From Microcaldota archaeon (GTDB lineage: Archaea; Micrarchaeota; Micrarchaeia; CAILAH01), in assembly GCA_026419815.1 (NCBI GenBank), contig JAOAKR010000030.1:1-7707 (forward strand): a stretch of 7,707 bases of DNA, read 5' to 3'. Shown here piece after piece: positions 1-5,548 of the stretch. A program made the position numbers and the translations under genes. The notes beneath the pieces were generated by a model. That model was not told the origin of the DNA. It saw only the letters and a program-made list of their open reading frames with translations, and ran no database searches. Position 1 is the stretch's first letter; every line of letters begins with the position of its first letter.

Positions 1-814
1 CGGCACCGATACGATGGGGTATAGTGCGGCGGCGGCCTCATTTATGATTGCGAATCCCGCAAGGCCGGTCGTGTTCACTGGCGCACAGCGAAGCAGTGAT
101 AGGGGCTCATCGGACAGCAGGGAAAATTTCCTTAATTCGCTGGAGTATGCGCTCAACGGCAGGCCTGGCGTGTTCGTATGCATGCACTCCACCACAGACG
201 ATGGCAGGGGGGACGTCCATCTTGGGACACGTGTTAGGAAAATGCATACTTCAAGGAGGGATGCGTTCAAAAGCATTAACGCAAAACCGGTTGCGAGCGT
301 AAGCGGGGGAAAGATTGTGTATAACTGGGATTACTCCCCAAATAGGGGGAAGATGTCCCTGAGCGCGAACTTCAGCGATAGCGTGGCGCTTGTCTGGGTG
401 CACCCAGGCATCAAGCCGAAATTCATATCCGCACTTTCAGGATATGATGGTGTGGTGCTTGCTGGCACTGGGCTCGGGCACGTGCCATCTAACCCGTTCG
501 GGGACAAGGATGCCGTGCCAATCATAAGGGAAGTTGGCGAGCTGGTCAAATCAGGGGTTATTGTTGCGGTCGCCCCGCAAACGATATACGGAAGGATAAA
601 CCTCAATGTTTACACTGCCGGAAGGATGCTTAACGAGGCGGGGGGTATTGGGCACTTGTGTGACTGGCTTCCAGAAACAGCGTTCGTCAAGCTCAGCTGG
701 GCGCTTGGCCAAACAAAGGATGCCAAGCGTGTGCGCGAGATTATGCTTACCAACTATGCTGGTGAGATTTCAGCAGCCAGTGGGGCAGACTTGTTCGGTG
801 GTGAGGCATTCTGA
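1..814 (+). CDS. gatD: Glutamyl-tRNA(Gln) amidotransferase subunit D, 5'-truncated by the window edge
   Basis: GatD is the asparaginase-like subunit of the archaeal GatDE amidotransferase. It hydrolyses glutamine to ammonia, which GatE uses to convert Glu-tRNA(Gln) to Gln-tRNA(Gln) in the cytoplasm. The open frame enters from the left edge, and its first codons read GTDTM, the tail of the asparaginase HGTDTM motif that supplies a catalytic Thr-Asp pair. The motif HLGTRVRKMHTSRRDAF follows near bases 221-271; its RKMHTS lysine matches the catalytic lysine of the family. Further matches are GLGHVP and, near the end, MLTNYAGEI. About 270 residues are present against roughly 420-440 for full GatD, so the N-terminal AD1 domain and the first catalytic threonine lie outside the window. 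The extreme C-terminus (SAASGADLFGGEAF) is unlike the usual GatD ending. GatE is not in the window. The stop overlaps the next gene's likely start, implying co-transcription. A plain L-asparaginase is the alternative, but RKMHTSRRDAF and NYAGEI favour GatD. Confidence 0.9.
   Translation, partial: GTDTMGYSAAAASFMIANPARPVVFTGAQRSSDRGSSDSRENFLNSLEYALNGRPGVFVCMHSTTDDGRGDVHLGTRVRKMHTSRRDAFKSINAKPVASVSGGKIVYNWDYSPNRGKMSLSANFSDSVALVWVHPGIKPKFISALSGYDGVVLAGTGLGHVPSNPFGDKDAVPIIREVGELVKSGVIVAVAPQTIYGRINLNVYTAGRMLNEAGGIGHLCDWLPETAFVKLSWALGQTKDAKRVREIMLTNYAGEISAASGADLFGGEAF
800..806 (+). promoter_or_regulatory. Shine-Dalgarno-like element before the non-ATG start
   Basis: GGTGAGG lies within the last codons of gatD, 7 bases before ATT 814. 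It matches the GGAGGTGAT core complementary to archaeal 16S rRNA ends, and it is the reason for preferring a start near 811-814 over ATG 865. Confidence 0.45.
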
Positions 815-1377
815 TTGAACTGGCGCCATCTTTTTGGCTGCAGTTCGGGGCTGCCGGCCTTGCAATGCTTGCATTCATAGAGGCAATTTTCTTCCCGCTG
901 CCACCTGACCTGATACTCATCCCGCTTGCCTTTGCAGACCCACAAAACGCACTGCTGTATGCACTGGTTGCGACGGTATTCTCCGCGCTTGGCGGCGTCG
1001 GGGGGCACTGGGTAGGCGCCACTGCCGGCAAGGCGCTTATGGAAAAATTCGTTTCAAAAAGGCACGCGCACCTGGCCACCCGCATATACAAGGAGCACGG
1101 CCCGCTTGCACTTGGGGTTGCTGCGCTAACGCCCATCCCCTACAAGGCATTCACAATACTCTCAGGGATATTGGGGATGGACTGGAAAACGCTGTTTGCA
1201 GTCTCACTCATTGGGAGAGGCATACGGTTTTTTGCGGAGGCTGCGATGATTATGATATATGGTGATGACGCGCTCGCATTCATTTCAGGCAACTTTGAGA
1301 TGGCTGCCATAGCGGCTTGCGTGCTCCTGACATTGATTTACCTGTGCTACATCTACATAAAGAAGAAATACATGTAA
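814..1377 (+). CDS. VTT-domain (YqaA/DedA-like) membrane protein, probable ATT start
   Basis: This is a small polytopic membrane protein of the VTT/SNARE-associated superfamily, nearest the YqaA branch. Members of the superfamily are linked to lipid handling or membrane homeostasis; the substrate here is unknown. Counting from the ATT at 814 (187 residues), the marks are FFPLPPD at 26-32, a glycine-rich helix break GGVGG at 60-64, TPIPYKAF at 106-113 and GRGIRFF at 134-140. These are the reentrant-loop and arginine motifs expected of YqaA proteins. Hydrophobic helices flank them, and the C-terminus is basic (IKKKYM). The first in-frame ATG (865) would cut into the first hydrophobic segment and has no ribosome binding site at useful distance. 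The upstream in-frame residues ELAPSFWLQFGAAGLA fit the family's N-terminus. The frame is open back to a stop at 802-804 and contains no ATG, GTG or TTG. GGTGAGG at 800-806 is well spaced for ATT 814 (or CTG 811), and TGATT mimics the common TGATG stop-start overlap with gatD. The family is fairly sure; the start is inferred. Confidence 0.8.
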   Translation: MELAPSFWLQFGAAGLAMLAFIEAIFFPLPPDLILIPLAFADPQNALLYALVATVFSALGGVGGHWVGATAGKALMEKFVSKRHAHLATRIYKEHGPLALGVAALTPIPYKAFTILSGILGMDWKTLFAVSLIGRGIRFFAEAAMIMIYGDDALAFISGNFEMAAIAACVLLTLIYLCYIYIKKKYM

Positions 1378-1385
1378 TCGCGGCA

Positions 1386-1404
1386 GCGATAATTGTATGA
1401 AATC
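1386..1404. repeat. Left copy of exact 19-base direct repeat
   Basis: GCGATAATTGTATGAAATC starts 9 bases after the stop of the VTT gene. It is identical to the copy at 1678-1696, and the two copies bracket the tandem array. A 19-base exact match in a short window is very unlikely by chance. Confidence 0.85.
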
Positions 1405-1405
1405 T

Positions 1406-1589
1406 TTGATTCGACTGTGCCACATAAGAAATGCTGTGATCGCCGTAAATGAGAAAAAATATCGTTAGCTTGATTGACTGTGCTAAATAAATCTGTGATC
1501 AGATCGTAAATGAGAAAAAAAGTTTAGAGCTTGATTTGACTGCGCTACATAAAAATCTGTGATTCAGAATGTGAAAAAAGATATTGTGC
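1406..1589. repeat. Three ~60-base tandem units
   Basis: The units are 1406-1469, 1470-1530 and 1531-1589. Conserved blocks in order are TTGATT, GACTGYGC, AYATAA-like, CTGTGAT, RTAAATGAGA-like and a poly-A run. Units 2 and 3 contain small dyads: ATCTG-TGAT-CAGAT at 1491-1504, and TCTG-TGATT-CAGA starting near 1556. Unit 1 keeps CTGTGATC but has lost the stem, and a small indel separates it from the others, so the copies are diverging. Confidence 0.75.
1452..1580 (-). terminator. Candidate serial T-run terminators for the NAC transcript
   Basis: Read on the - strand, the three tandem units present T6 to T7 runs (complements of 1574-1579, 1515-1521 and 1454-1459), starting about 115 bases beyond the NAC stop. 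Two units add a 4-5 bp hairpin followed by a second T-rich stretch: TCTG-AATCA-CAGA then TTTTT in unit 3, and ATCTG-ATCA-CAGAT then TTATTT in unit 2. Archaeal transcription is known to stop at oligo-T tracts. The function here is inferred from composition and position only. Confidence 0.4.
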
Positions 1590-1624
1590 AGCCCTTTGCC
1601 TGTGATCTGGCCATGAAGGGAGAA

Positions 1625-1643
1625 GCGGTAATTGTGCGAAATC
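1625..1643. repeat. Diverged middle copy of the 19-base repeat
   Basis: GCGGTAATTGTGCGAAATC differs at three positions from the exact copies. Homology continues into the following CAGCC, which in the right-hand copy is the end of the NAC gene. The duplication therefore appears to include the last codons of NAC. Confidence 0.7.
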
Positions 1644-1677
1644 AGCCCCTTGTTATTGCGAGCCCTGAACGTCTGAA

Positions 1678-1696
1678 GCGATAATTGTATGAAATC
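1678..1696. repeat. Right copy of exact 19-base repeat, overlapping the NAC stop codon
   Basis: This copy is identical to 1386-1404. Its last two bases fall in the TGA stop of the NAC gene (1695-1697 on the opposite strand), so the repeat boundary coincides with the end of that gene. Confidence 0.85.
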
Positions 1697-2015
1697 AGCC
1701 TTTAATGGCGACTATTGCTGATGCGACGTCACCGTGCTTCTTGAGCGCCTCAATTGCCTGCTCGCGTGTTGCGCCAGTGCCTTCCATAACCAGCTGTATG
1801 TCCTCCTCGCTGAGCGGCAATTCCTCGCGCACCTTCCCTGAGATGGTATATGTAGGCACGCCCTTGGCATCACTCATCTCCATTCCCTTTGGCGAGTCTA
1901 TGATGATGCTGCTGCCTTCACACTCAATAACTACGCGCTTGGCCTCAACTGGCTTCACCTTGATGCCAAGCTGGCGCATAAGCGCTTGCATCTGGCGCGG
2001 ATCTGTGGGGAACAT
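1695..2015 (-). CDS. nac: Nascent polypeptide-associated complex protein (archaeal NAC)
   Basis: NAC binds the ribosome and contacts nascent chains as they emerge; in archaea it is a homodimer of one alpha-like subunit. The 106-residue protein has the NAC beta-barrel at about 22-66 (KPVEAKRVVIECEGSSIIID, then YTISGKV). A C-terminal UBA domain lies at about 68-105 (LSEEDIQLVMEGTGATREQAIEALKKHGD split across its helices). The length matches archaeal NAC, and MFPTDPRQMQALMRQLGIK is the usual kind of N-terminus. The frame is open further upstream to 2150, but that extension overlaps the VanZ-like gene and looks nothing like NAC, so ATG 2015 is chosen. A TATA box centred about 25 bases before this ATG and the absence of a ribosome binding site indicate a leaderless mRNA. 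The gene lies 56 bases downstream of the VanZ-like gene on the same strand but has its own promoter. Its stop codon overlaps a 19-base repeat. Confidence 0.93.
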   Translation of the reverse strand: MFPTDPRQMQALMRQLGIKVKPVEAKRVVIECEGSSIIIDSPKGMEMSDAKGVPTYTISGKVREELPLSEEDIQLVMEGTGATREQAIEALKKHGDVASAIVAIKG

Positions 2016-2054
2016 GGGATTAGATGCTCTGTAAATAATATAAGTGCTTATCCC
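2016..2054. promoter_or_regulatory. Inverted repeat flanking the NAC TATA box
   Basis: GGGATTAG at 2016-2023 and CTTATCCC at 2047-2054 form a dyad with 7 of 8 bases paired. The arms bracket the TATA box, and one arm abuts the start codon. This would suit a dimeric regulator, but an 8-base imperfect dyad can arise by chance. Confidence 0.3.
2036..2043 (-). promoter_or_regulatory. TATA box of the NAC gene
   Basis: The - strand reads TTATATTA. Its centre is about 24.5 bases from the A of the NAC start codon, the normal TATA-to-start-site distance in archaea, so transcription probably begins at the ATG. Confidence 0.6.
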
Positions 2055-2071
2055 TGCCGTGTCAAGCCCGC

Positions 2072-2455
2072 CTAATGAGCCCGCCCGTGCCCTTGAATAA
2101 GCCTTACGAGCGGGTGCGACCTGTAAAACGAAATTGCAAAATTTGCGCAAAGCACACCGGCAACGTTTGCGGACAAGTCAATAAGGTCAAACTGCCTGTA
2201 CGGGAGGAATGCGTGTATCGCCTCAAGCATAACTGCAAGCATTACCGCATACCTGAACGCGTAATGCCTGCCCTTAAACAGGTGGGCGAGCTCTGCGGCC
2301 ACGTACAGCCCGAAAAAAAGCATAAAATGCATTGCAAGGCTTTGCAGAGGGGTTATATGAAGGTTTTGTGGGAGAGGCAAGAGCAGGAGCAGTGCGAGTA
2401 TAAAGGTGTAAAGCAGGAGGATGTGCTTCCTGAAGCGTATTACTGGCTTGAGCAT
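2072..2455 (-). CDS. VanZ-like small integral membrane protein
   Basis: This 127-residue protein has four hydrophobic segments at about 11-30, 36-57, 66-84 and 91-110. The VanZ-family pattern is visible: H43-F44 in the second helix, then E78, P85, R87, D90, D93, N97 and G100 (from EAIHAFLPYRQFD to DLSANVAG). VanZ proteins were named from a teicoplanin-resistance cluster, but the general function is unknown and archaeal homologues are not resistance genes by default. ATG 2455 is chosen because hydrophobic sequence begins just after it and GGTGG lies 4 bases upstream. A longer frame to 2554 adds a cysteine-rich, non-hydrophobic stretch that overlaps the promoter region and is rejected. A TATA-like ATTATAAG sits about 40 bases upstream, giving a short leader that contains the ribosome binding site. 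NAC follows on the same strand. The family call is by motif and topology. Confidence 0.75.
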   Translation of the reverse strand: MLKPVIRFRKHILLLYTFILALLLLLPLPQNLHITPLQSLAMHFMLFFGLYVAAELAHLFKGRHYAFRYAVMLAVMLEAIHAFLPYRQFDLIDLSANVAGVLCANFAISFYRSHPLVRLIQGHGRAH

Positions 2456-2491
2456 ATGGCCACCAACGGCACAAAATAGTCCATTGCAAAG

Positions 2492-2499
2492 CTTATAAT
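2492..2499 (-). promoter_or_regulatory. Probable TATA box of the VanZ-like gene
   Basis: The - strand reads ATTATAAG. A start site about 25 bases on would fall near 2470, giving a leader of roughly 15 bases that contains GGTGG before ATG 2455. Confidence 0.45.
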
Positions 2500-2558
2500 G
2501 TGATATGGGCATCGGTGGCCTGCAATTGCCGGGCTCTCGGCAACCAAAACGCAACTGG

Positions 2559-2566
2559 ATATAAAG
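2559..2566 (+). promoter_or_regulatory. TATA box of the DUF2207 - glycosyltransferase operon
   Basis: ATATAAAG is centred 24.5 bases before ATG 2587 but only 18.5 bases before ATG 2581. The spacing therefore points to a leaderless start at 2587, six bases inside the longest frame. Confidence 0.55.
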
Positions 2567-2586
2567 GTTGCTGGTAAATTATGGCT

Positions 2587-4341
2587 ATGAAGGCCGGCGT
2601 GCTATTCCTGCTGCTCGTGATGGTTGTTGCGGCAAAGGATTTCAGCATTGAGAAGGCTTACGGAGAATACACGATTTTCGGGAATGGGACAGTACACGTG
2701 CACGAGGCAATAACATATTCCCTTTATGACTGCAATTATGACAAGTTCAGGGAGCTTTACCTACAAAAGCCGGCTGACTTGAAGATTTCAGGCCCGCGGG
2801 GCTGGTGTGAGGGCGCACAATGCACGTTCAGGGTTGATGAGCCAGAGGTTTCAGTCACTGGTGACAGGGAGCTGATAAACGAGCTGGTTGGCGGCGGGTG
2901 CGGCCGGGTCACATCGCATTTTGAGTATGATGTTAAGGCAATAGATATGCATAATGATACGGCGCAGTTTTATTATATCCTCTGGGGTGACAAGTGGGAA
3001 AAGCAGGCGCCGCTGGAAACTGTTGTGAAGCTTCCCGGCAAAGCGAGTGAGGCCGAATACTTCGTGCATTACAGGGGGTCGGAACAGCCGAGCGTGGCTG
3101 CTTCTGGTGATGAAATAAAGATAAAATCTGTGCAGCAGGCAGGCGAACTGCTTGAGATAAACCTGCTTATGCCGACCGGCTGGTTTGAAAAAGATGGTGA
3201 TTACTATTATGATTTTAAGACTGTGAAGGAAGATATCCTTAACAAAGAAAGGGATACTGCATTCTGGCTCTCCATAGGGGGCATCCTGCAGATGCTCGCC
3301 CCGCTATGTGCGTTAGGGATTGCTGTCCTGCCGCTTGTGCTTGTGGCATTAGCATACGCGCTCTATGGAAGGGAACTGAGTGAAAGTGATGTAGGGTATG
3401 CAGGGGTTTATGAGAGGGACCTCCCAAGCAAGCATTCCCCCGTCCAGGCACTGATGCTGGTTGTTGGTGACGAGCTTGATCAAAAAAACCTTCAGAATGC
3501 AATCTTGGGGACAATAATGTCGCTTGTGGATAAGGGGTATATTGAGCTTGAAGAGGAAACGGGCAAGAAGGGGATTACACTGCTGTTTAAGGATTCCAAC
3601 GAAACGCTGTACGATGATGAGAAAGAGATTCTTGAGTACTTGAAGGGGAAGGCTTCCCAGGGGAGGCTCAGGCTTGAATCGTTCTCCAAAGATGTAGCCC
3701 CCACAAGGGAATTTTACACATTCATCAACAAGTGGAAAGAGAACGCAAAAAAAAGCCTTGGCGCCAGCAGGATGATTGACTCGCGCGGCTATACCCTCGT
3801 GATGGGCTTGCTCTTGGTTTATACTATGGTTTCATTCTTTACCTCATTTGTCTTATTCTCCCTCAGCGATGACCTCTTCTTCCTGCCGAAGAGTGTTGGG
3901 CTTATGCTTGGGGGTGCGTTTTGCATAAGCTATGCATTATCCATAGCAGTAATGCTTACATCAGGGCTCGGTGGGAAGATGTTCCTTGCACGTTGGACAC
4001 GCGAGGGCAGGCTGCTCAACCTCAAGTGGTCTAACTTCAAGAAGTACATAACTGACTACAGTGCACTTGAGGAGCATCCCCCGGCAAGCATAAAGCTATG
4101 GGACCAGTATATGGTATATGCAGTTGCGCTTGGAGTGGCACAGGAGGCGATCCGGGCGATGGGCCGGGTTGCACCCACGTTCATTGAGCAGTCAAGGGTA
4201 TCACACTTCTGCTCGCGGCCACACATTTACACTGCGGTGCACTCTGGATTCAGGCCCACTTATACCCCGCCGTCAGCACGCGGTGGCGGAGGTGGCGGGT
4301 TCGGCGGAGGCCACGGTGGCGGTGGCGGCGGTGCAAGGTGA
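2587..4341 (+). CDS. DUF2207-family membrane protein with poly-glycine tail
   Basis: This is a large surface-facing membrane protein of the DUF2207 family, whose function is unknown. Numbered from ATG 2587 (584 residues), it has a signal peptide at 1-17 and an extracytoplasmic beta-rich DUF2207 domain at about 19-205 with Cys at 49, 74, 79 and 105. A membrane segment at about 226-260 is followed by a cytoplasmic region with a winged-helix-like stretch at about 285-325 (PVQALMLVVGDEL to MSLVDKGYIELEEE). Two more membrane helices lie at about 401-425 and 433-459. The conserved C-terminal block has WTREGRLLNLKW at 470-481, YSALEEHPPASIKLWDQYMV at 491-510 and YAVALGVA. The tail (566-582) is almost pure glycine with one Phe and one His, as is common in this family. 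ATG 2581 is an alternative start that adds two residues, but the TATA spacing favours 2587. The glycosyltransferase gene follows after 14 bases. The family call is strong; the cellular role is not known. Confidence 0.88.
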   Translation: MKAGVLFLLLVMVVAAKDFSIEKAYGEYTIFGNGTVHVHEAITYSLYDCNYDKFRELYLQKPADLKISGPRGWCEGAQCTFRVDEPEVSVTGDRELINELVGGGCGRVTSHFEYDVKAIDMHNDTAQFYYILWGDKWEKQAPLETVVKLPGKASEAEYFVHYRGSEQPSVAASGDEIKIKSVQQAGELLEINLLMPTGWFEKDGDYYYDFKTVKEDILNKERDTAFWLSIGGILQMLAPLCALGIAVLPLVLVALAYALYGRELSESDVGYAGVYERDLPSKHSPVQALMLVVGDELDQKNLQNAILGTIMSLVDKGYIELEEETGKKGITLLFKDSNETLYDDEKEILEYLKGKASQGRLRLESFSKDVAPTREFYTFINKWKENAKKSLGASRMIDSRGYTLVMGLLLVYTMVSFFTSFVLFSLSDDLFFLPKSVGLMLGGAFCISYALSIAVMLTSGLGGKMFLARWTREGRLLNLKWSNFKKYITDYSALEEHPPASIKLWDQYMVYAVALGVAQEAIRAMGRVAPTFIEQSRVSHFCSRPHIYTAVHSGFRPTYTPPSARGGGGGGFGGGHGGGGGGAR

Positions 4342-4343
4342 AA

Positions 4344-4351
4344 AGGAGTGG
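4344..4351 (+). promoter_or_regulatory. Ribosome binding site of the glycosyltransferase gene
   Basis: AGGAGTGG lies just after the DUF2207 stop, with the GGAG core ending 7 bases before ATG 4356. It is the strongest Shine-Dalgarno in the window. It decides ATG 4356 over GTG 4338, which lies upstream of it and overlaps the previous stop. Confidence 0.7.
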
Positions 4352-4355
4352 TTGG

Positions 4356-5396
4356 ATGAGAATACATTTTATGGTTAATGGAATGGGGCTTGGGCACGCA
4401 AAGCGTGACCTGCCGATAATGGATAAGCTCTCAAAAAGGCATTATGTTAGTGCGTCTTCGTATGGGCTGGCGCTCTCACTCATCCGCAGGAGCGGCTATC
4501 CCGGGGCGAGCGAGCTGCCCGAGGTTGGGGATATAGCACTAAATAAGGAGACGGTGAGCGTGAGCGGCAGCATACTGAAAAGTGTGCGCAAGCTCAAGCC
4601 GGGATTCATAAACAAGATTACTGCACTGCTGCTTAAGGAACGGCCAGATGTGGTTGTTGTTGACGGGTACCTGCTGGGCGCACTGGTTGCAAAGCTGCTT
4701 GGGAAACGCATTGTGAGCATAACAAACTGCACAAAAGTGTGGTATGTCTTCCCGAAAACCCACGTAATAGTTGAACGTGGGACTGACCTGTTCTCAAAGG
4801 CCATAATAGACGCGTCTGACATCGTTATCGTGCCAGACCTGCCGCCGCCATTCACAGTATCAGCGGACAACATTGACTTCTTTGGGCAGGAACGGAAGTT
4901 CAGGTTCGTTGGGCCGGTTGCCAATGTGATGCCCGGGAGGAAGGGGGATACCGTGCTCGTGAGCATGGGGGGCAGCGGGGTTGCCGCAGATGAGGCTGGC
5001 CTTATTGCTGAAACCATACGCGGGCTCGGGTATAAAGTCGTGTTGGCTGATGGCAAGATGGATGATGCGGCAGTTGGGAGGGTGCTTGCACGTGCGCCGT
5101 TTGCAGTATTCCACGGCGGGCACACCTCACTGATGGAAGCGATGTGCACGGCAACACCGGTCATCTGCATCCCTCTTAGGGGCTACACTGAAAGGGAGAA
5201 CAACGCTGCGGGGGCAGCCCGGCTTGGGTTTGCATTATCGCTTGAAGACGGCTGGGTTGACGAGCGTGCGGTTGAGCTTGCAGTCTCAGCAGTTACGTCA
5301 CGCGGTATGCGTGAGACGGCAAAACGCCTGTGCAGGCTTGCCAAGCCGAGGATGGCGATACGTGCGGCTGCAGAGGCCATTGAAGGGGTTGCTTGA
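4356..5396 (+). CDS. MurG-like (GT28-type) glycosyltransferase, GT-B fold
   Basis: This is a predicted nucleotide-sugar-dependent glycosyltransferase of 346 residues. The N-terminal half opens with MRIHFMVNGMGLGHAKRDLP, a glycine-rich acceptor-side loop (NGMGLGH at 8-14) typical of the MurG/GT28 and archaeal MJ1255-like groups. The C-terminal half has the nucleotide-binding Rossmann signatures: VSMGGSG at 202-208, and APFAVFHGGHTSLMEAM at 247-263 with HGGHTS in the donor phosphate position. These are followed by TPVICIPLRGYTERENNAAG, where the usual Q-x-x-N site is replaced by a Glu-rich form. It has no signal peptide and is probably cytoplasmic or peripheral at the membrane. It lies 14 bases behind the DUF2207 gene with its own strong ribosome binding site, so it is likely the second gene of that operon. 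Archaea lack murein, so the acceptor may be a lipid carrier or surface glycan; the sequence does not show which. The class is secure, the substrate unknown. Confidence 0.82.
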   Translation: MRIHFMVNGMGLGHAKRDLPIMDKLSKRHYVSASSYGLALSLIRRSGYPGASELPEVGDIALNKETVSVSGSILKSVRKLKPGFINKITALLLKERPDVVVVDGYLLGALVAKLLGKRIVSITNCTKVWYVFPKTHVIVERGTDLFSKAIIDASDIVIVPDLPPPFTVSADNIDFFGQERKFRFVGPVANVMPGRKGDTVLVSMGGSGVAADEAGLIAETIRGLGYKVVLADGKMDDAAVGRVLARAPFAVFHGGHTSLMEAMCTATPVICIPLRGYTERENNAAGAARLGFALSLEDGWVDERAVELAVSAVTSRGMRETAKRLCRLAKPRMAIRAAAEAIEGVA

Positions 5397-5548
5397 GCAC
5401 TACACGCCAATCAAGAGTTCACTGCCTAAGCTATAACTGCTTGTGAGCGCCGTGAAAGTGGCCGAGGATTACATAGTGTGTGCAGAAACAAATGGGAGGG
5501 TATGCAAGTGCGCAGAATGTAAGCTATTGTGGGCAAGTTAATCTTATG
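5397..5548. other. Convergent intergenic spacer with an imperfect direct repeat
   Basis: These 152 bases separate two stop codons facing each other. TATAACTGCTTGTGAGCGC at 5432-5450 resembles TATAACAGCTTGTGCGC at 5550-5566, the end of the next gene. GTGGCCGAG occurs at 5458-5466 and again at 5591-5599, in the same order. This may be a decayed partial copy of that gene's 3' end. No tRNA, RNA fold or ORF was recognised, and no clear T-run terminator is visible on either strand. Confidence 0.35.

Larger units (their letters stand above)
1378..1694. repeat. Decayed tandem repeat array filling a convergent intergenic gap
   Basis: No gene is visible in these 317 bases between two convergent stops. 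Three successive units begin with TTGATT(n)GACTG at 1406, 1470 and 1531 (spacings 64 and 61, last unit about 59). Each then has GYGCYAMATAA, CTGTGAT, an AATGAG- or AATGTG-like stretch and an A6-A7 run. A fourth fragment, CTGTGATCTGGCCATGAAG, starts at about 1599. The 19-mer GCGATAATTGTATGAAATC occurs exactly at 1386-1404 and 1678-1696, with a 16/19 copy at 1625-1643 and a shortened relative near 1580-1600. The whole unit is conserved rather than separated by unique spacers, so this is not a CRISPR. It may be a tandem terminator, a decayed non-coding RNA cluster, or a genome-wide intergenic repeat. Confidence 0.75.

Noticed and set aside
1406..1590. Cluster of C/D-box guide RNAs
   Set aside because: The unit size is right and CTGA occurs on the - strand in two units, but no RTGATGA C box is found on either strand at the needed spacing.
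1386..1696. CRISPR array
   Set aside because: The entire ~60-base unit is conserved between copies with no unique spacers, the repeats are degenerate, and no cas gene is present.
2016..2150. N-terminal extension of NAC (frame open to 2150)
   Set aside because: It overlaps the VanZ-like gene's end, lacks NAC-like residues and lies upstream of a well-placed TATA box.
2072..2455. VanZ-like gene as glycopeptide antibiotic resistance
   Set aside because: No vanH/A/X partners are present, and archaea lack the peptidoglycan target; the name reflects fold family only.
2075..2479. 134-residue + strand frame opposite the VanZ-like gene
   Set aside because: It is antisense to a gene with a clear family pattern, is rich in Cys and Lys without any motif, and has no promoter.
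2456..2554. Longer VanZ-like protein starting at 2554
   Set aside because: The extra 33 residues are non-hydrophobic and would span the gene's own TATA box; ATG 2455 has a ribosome binding site.
4338..4355. GTG 4338 as the glycosyltransferase start
   Set aside because: It overlaps the previous stop and lies upstream of the only good ribosome binding site, which fits ATG 4356.
4496..5170. 224-residue - strand frame inside the glycosyltransferase gene
   Set aside because: It is a Ser/Thr/Pro-rich shadow of a gene with strong motifs on the other strand and has no start signals.
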